Shown here: positions 5,881 to 7,846 of the stretch, piece after piece | How positions within the stretch are numbered: the stretch's first letter is position 1 | Layout: each line of letters opens with the position of its first letter | Origin: an uncultured Nitrosotalea sp. | GTDB lineage: Archaea > Thermoproteota > Nitrososphaeria > Nitrososphaerales > Nitrosopumilaceae | Assembly: GCA_946478655.1 (NCBI GenBank) | Contig: CAMLDG010000013.1 | Coordinates: forward strand, 1-7,846 | Length of the DNA: 7,846 nt | Direction of reading: 5' to 3' | Made by a program: the position numbers and the translations under genes | The notes under the pieces: model-generated | What the model was told of the DNA's origin: nothing | The model's database searches: none | The model's input: the letters and a program-made list of their open reading frames with translations, nothing else

Positions 5881-5910
5881 TCATTTGCAAGCAGATGCAA
5901 TCATTTGCAA
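5881..5910. repeat. three tandem 10-bp repeats, operator-like
   Basis: Three adjacent 10-mers read TCATTTGCAA, GCAGATGCAA and TCATTTGCAA. The outer two are identical and the middle one matches at 7 of 10 positions, keeping TGCAA. The 10-bp period puts all TGCAA cores on nearly the same face of the DNA. The array lies 20-50 nt upstream of the winged-helix gene's TATA box and just past the stop of the ribbon-helix-helix gene. Confidence 0.6.
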
Positions 5911-5914
5911 TTAT

Positions 5915-6445
5915 TCATTCAGAAAACTTGAATGACATCATGCCTGAGTTATACTCAAAATCAACTTTTTTCTCCAAGACTTCTCGGAAGATCAAGCCAA
6001 GCACCGTAGTATGATACAAGGACCAGTTCTCACCAAGATCATGCTTTATGATAAACGTATGAACATTATCTTTGATATTATGATTTATTTCAATTGATGA
6101 TGCACGCATTCTTGCTTCAAACCAAGTGATAAACGAGTTCAGGTTAAAGTCACCTTGCATAAATAATGCCGTATCCCGTACAACGTTTTTTCCAATACGA
6201 GTTGCCATTTCAATGGTGTGCTCCTTTGTCATATTTCCAAAAAGTTCCAGGATGATTGGTTTTGCAATTGGAATCATCCCCACCTTTGCTTCATACATGT
6301 CCCACTCTACGTATCTTTTGAATATGTGATTGACAAATGTATTGAGACTGGTTTCGCGATGTTCGGATTCAGAGCGAAGTTTTTTGAGCACATCTTCATC
6401 GATTCGAAACGTCATCGTTGACGTCTTTTTTTGATTGAGAGACAC
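5915..6445 (-). CDS. ribbon-helix-helix (CopG-like) protein with unidentified C-terminal domain
   Basis: A 176-residue protein. The N-terminus has a ribbon-helix-helix DNA-binding pattern: beta strand STMTFRID (9-16), helix EDVLKKLRSESEHR (17-30), then the turn and second helix TSLNTFVNHIFKRYVEW (32-48). Residues about 50-176 form a mixed alpha/beta domain I do not recognise, including KDNVHTFIIKHDLGENWSLYH (125-145) and a C-terminal FEYNSGMMSFKF strand pair (163-174); it may be a sensor or oligomerisation domain. There is no cysteine and no membrane segment. The GTG at 6445 is chosen because a TATA box lies 26 nt upstream; ATG 6415 (MTFRIDED) is the alternative and would be typical for this fold. 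It precedes the winged-helix gene on the same strand by 82 nt, but that gene has its own promoter. Confidence 0.78.
   Translation of the reverse strand: MSLNQKKTSTMTFRIDEDVLKKLRSESEHRETSLNTFVNHIFKRYVEWDMYEAKVGMIPIAKPIILELFGNMTKEHTIEMATRIGKNVVRDTALFMQGDFNLNSFITWFEARMRASSIEINHNIKDNVHTFIIKHDLGENWSLYHTTVLGLIFREVLEKKVDFEYNSGMMSFKFSE
6409..6424. repeat. spaced inverted repeat at 5' end of ribbon-helix-helix gene
   Basis: ACGTCA-TCGT-TGACGT is a perfect 6-bp inverted repeat with a 4-bp spacer. It covers codons 8-13 counted from GTG 6445 and includes the alternative ATG at 6415. Ribbon-helix-helix proteins often bind such short repeats near their own start, so autoregulation is possible. Its coding location weakens the case. 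Confidence 0.3.
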
Positions 6446-6466
6446 TACCTACGTTAATCCTCTTTG

Positions 6467-6479
6467 AATATAATTTGTT
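6467..6479 (-). promoter_or_regulatory. TATA promoter of ribbon-helix-helix gene
   Basis: The minus strand reads AACAAATTATATT, with the TATA centre near 6471, 26 nt before the GTG at 6445. This predicts a leaderless mRNA starting at the GTG. The same 13 bases occur ahead of hemB at 2476-2488. Confidence 0.6.
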
Positions 6480-6501
6480 TTATTTTGTCTAGTATTGGAA
6501 T

Positions 6502-7500
6502 CTAGGCAGTTTGTACAGAGGCCTTTAGATCATATGAAGGCCATTGATTGAAGAGTCCAATTATCTCGTTTTTGTCACTATCGCTTAGATACTTGCCATC
6601 AGACATTGCGGCAAACATCTCAATCTCTTCTTCACTTACAACAGTAGGCAATACAGATGATACCGGTCCTTGGGATAAGATGAATTTGATTGCAAGTTCA
6701 GTAATGTTCAAGCCGTTTCTTTTTGCCACAGGCATCAATTGGTCTACTTTCTTTAGCGCCTCTTGTACCCAGTTACCACTTCGTACAGAACGGTGGTCCT
6801 TTTCGCTGATCTTTGTATCTGCGTTGACTTTACCTGTCAATATACCAGATGCATCAGGAACACGGACCAAGATTCCAACGTTGTTCTTTTCTGCTTCTTC
6901 AATGAGTGTATTTCCAGGATTTTGCTCAAGAATGTTGTAGACAGTCTGGACTGCTGCAGTGTTTGTTACTTTCATAGATTCAAGCCCCTCTTGGGTCCAC
7001 CCTATGGCAGGACCAAGTGCAATTTGGTAACTTTTGATTATTCCTTCCTTTGTCTTTTTGTCTAGGAATTCAAAAATTTTCTTATCCCGTATTGTATGTA
7101 TTTTTGGGTTGTGTAATCCATATACATCAACGTAATCGGTTTGTAATCGTTCAAGACTTTGCTTTAATGCAAAATCTGTAAATTCAGTTGTGAACTTTTG
7201 TGGAAGTTCCTTGTGACCTATCTGTTCGTTTGAATAAATGTCATAGCCATATTTTGTAGACAATACAACTTGGTCTCTCATTCCAGAAAAGACCTCGCCT
7301 ATTAGCTTCTCACTTTTTCCCCTTCCATAAATGTCTCCTGTCTCAAAATAATTAATTCCTAGATCAAATGCACGCTTGAGCATCCTCTTGGCTTCATCGT
7401 CTTCAATTTTTTTACCCCACCAATCTAATCCAAGCGTCCATGCGCCAAATCCAATTTCAGATACTGAAATTCCACTCTTTCCTAGTTTTCTATATTTCAA
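6502..7500 (-). CDS. aldo/keto reductase
   Basis: A 332-residue member of the aldo/keto reductase superfamily, which uses NAD(P)H to reduce carbonyls within a TIM barrel. The N-terminus MKYRKLGKSGISVSEIGFGAW is typical of the bacterial/archaeal AKR group. Of the catalytic tetrad, Y58 (GDIYGRGKSE), K83 (LSTKYGY) and H130 (VYGLHNP) are present, but the usual aspartate of 'FDTAxxYG' is glutamate (E53 in YFETGDIYG). SLERLQTDYVDVY (115-127) and the late barrel segments are intact. The start is TTG at 7500, with AGGAGT at 7509-7514 eight nt upstream. It overlaps the upstream stop as TTGA, so it is coupled to the probable DUF1802 gene. The physiological substrate cannot be inferred. Confidence 0.93.
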   Translation of the reverse strand: MKYRKLGKSGISVSEIGFGAWTLGLDWWGKKIEDDEAKRMLKRAFDLGINYFETGDIYGRGKSEKLIGEVFSGMRDQVVLSTKYGYDIYSNEQIGHKELPQKFTTEFTDFALKQSLERLQTDYVDVYGLHNPKIHTIRDKKIFEFLDKKTKEGIIKSYQIALGPAIGWTQEGLESMKVTNTAAVQTVYNILEQNPGNTLIEEAEKNNVGILVRVPDASGILTGKVNADTKISEKDHRSVRSGNWVQEALKKVDQLMPVAKRNGLNITELAIKFILSQGPVSSVLPTVVSEEEIEMFAAMSDGKYLSDSDKNEIIGLFNQWPSYDLKASVQTA

Positions 7501-7846
7501 TTTACGATACTCCTAAACTCTGACAATTTTTGTTGAAGCTCTGCTTCATTTAAAACAGCTGATCCAGGTTCTGTATTGACATTTAATTCTATCCAAGATT
7601 TGCAACCGTGATATTCAGGAAGAACTGGAATCTCTGTTGGCGCAACCTTGTACACCTTGAGAAATATTGCAGTCATTGGTTTTTGCGGCATCCAGTTCAT
7701 TCGCTCAACCATATACGAGTCACTCCAGATGTGAAAGTCTGACAACTCTTCTATTTTTTGCATTGAGGATACATCATGTTCTGCAAGTACTTCAGCATAA
7801 GACGTGATTTTGTTAAAACCATCTCGTGGTTTTTGTTCTCGTACAT
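7497..7846 (-). CDS. C-terminal part of a probable DUF1802 protein (runs off right edge)
   Basis: The frame is open from the stop at 7497 to the window end, giving 115 residues with the N-terminus missing. An internal ATG at 7763 is not the likely start, because coding continues upstream of it (DGFNKITSYAEVLAEHDVSS). The segments FHIWSDSYMVERMNWMPQKP and IPVLPEYHGCKSWIELN resemble the C-terminal half of DUF1802 proteins, which carry a 'W..eYv..R..W.PkKP' stretch and a 'Y.GC.SWv.L' motif. The function of that family is not known to me; distant nuclease-like links would need checking. No membrane segment is seen. It is co-translated with the aldo/keto reductase through the TTGA overlap. Family assignment is from memory of the motif and is moderate. 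Confidence 0.6.
   Translation of the reverse strand, partial: VREQKPRDGFNKITSYAEVLAEHDVSSMQKIEELSDFHIWSDSYMVERMNWMPQKPMTAIFLKVYKVAPTEIPVLPEYHGCKSWIELNVNTEPGSAVLNEAELQQKLSEFRSIVN
7509..7514 (-). promoter_or_regulatory. ribosome binding site deciding the TTG start of the aldo/keto reductase
   Basis: The minus strand reads AGGAGT, eight nt before the TTG at 7500 and inside the end of the upstream gene. It supports the non-ATG start and reinitiation or coupling across the TTGA overlap. Confidence 0.65.

Noticed and set aside
5881..5910. Short repeats considered as a CRISPR remnant
   Set aside because: The units are 10 bp and directly adjacent, with no spacers and no cas genes nearby; an operator array is a better reading.
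6548..7065. Plus-strand open frames antisense to the aldo/keto reductase
   Set aside because: The reductase frame is intact with family motifs; these frames are by-products of its codons.
1..7846. Search by eye for tRNA, rRNA, transposon ends, defence or toxin-antitoxin modules
   Set aside because: No cloverleaf, transposase, terminal repeat or matching protein motif was found; the ribbon-helix-helix protein lacks an adjacent toxin-like gene.

Overview
This AT-rich window looks like archaeal chromosome, most likely from an ammonia-oxidising Thaumarchaeota (Nitrososphaerota) lineage related to Nitrosopumilaceae. That placement is inference. It rests on a siroheme-based (archaeal) haem gene set, a single C2H2 zinc-finger protein, small winged-helix and ribbon-helix-helix regulators, tightly packed genes, GTG/TTG starts, and TATA-like boxes about 23-30 nt ahead of start codons, as expected for leaderless or nearly leaderless mRNAs. 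No rRNA, tRNA, CRISPR array, insertion sequence or phage gene was found.

Layout. 1-505 (minus strand): the N-terminus of an acyl-CoA dehydrogenase cut by the window edge, then a small C2H2 zinc-finger protein. 536-1165 (plus): an HD-domain phosphohydrolase. 1162-4393 (minus): a compact tetrapyrrole operon read as precorrin-2 dehydrogenase (siroheme synthase-type), hemA (glutamyl-tRNA reductase), hemB (porphobilinogen synthase) and an unidentified 103-residue protein. Two of its three junctions are ATGA stop/start overlaps. 4482-5495 (plus, divergent): a 337-residue fusion of two AsnC-like halves, recognised as a siroheme decarboxylase (AhbA+AhbB) and not a transcription factor. 5512-6445 (minus): a winged-helix regulator and a ribbon-helix-helix protein with a long unidentified C-terminal domain. 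6502-7846 (minus): an aldo/keto reductase translationally coupled to the C-terminal part of a probable DUF1802 protein that runs off the right edge.

How the genes fit together. HemA reduces glutamyl-tRNA to glutamate-1-semialdehyde and HemB condenses two 5-aminolevulinate molecules to porphobilinogen. The precorrin-2 dehydrogenase makes sirohydrochlorin on the way to siroheme, and the AhbA/AhbB fusion decarboxylates siroheme toward haem. The window therefore holds early and late steps of the archaeal pathway. HemL, HemC, HemD, the uroporphyrinogen methyltransferase, AhbC and AhbD are not here and would have to be elsewhere.

The most interesting unexplained signals are the hemB-coupled 103-residue protein, a 15-bp palindrome lying across the ahbAB start codon, and two operator-like structures ahead of the winged-helix gene: an 11-bp palindrome between TATA box and start, and three 10-bp phased repeats upstream of the TATA box. 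No wholly new multi-gene system is evident. The novelty is in the unknown operon member and in the control sequences.
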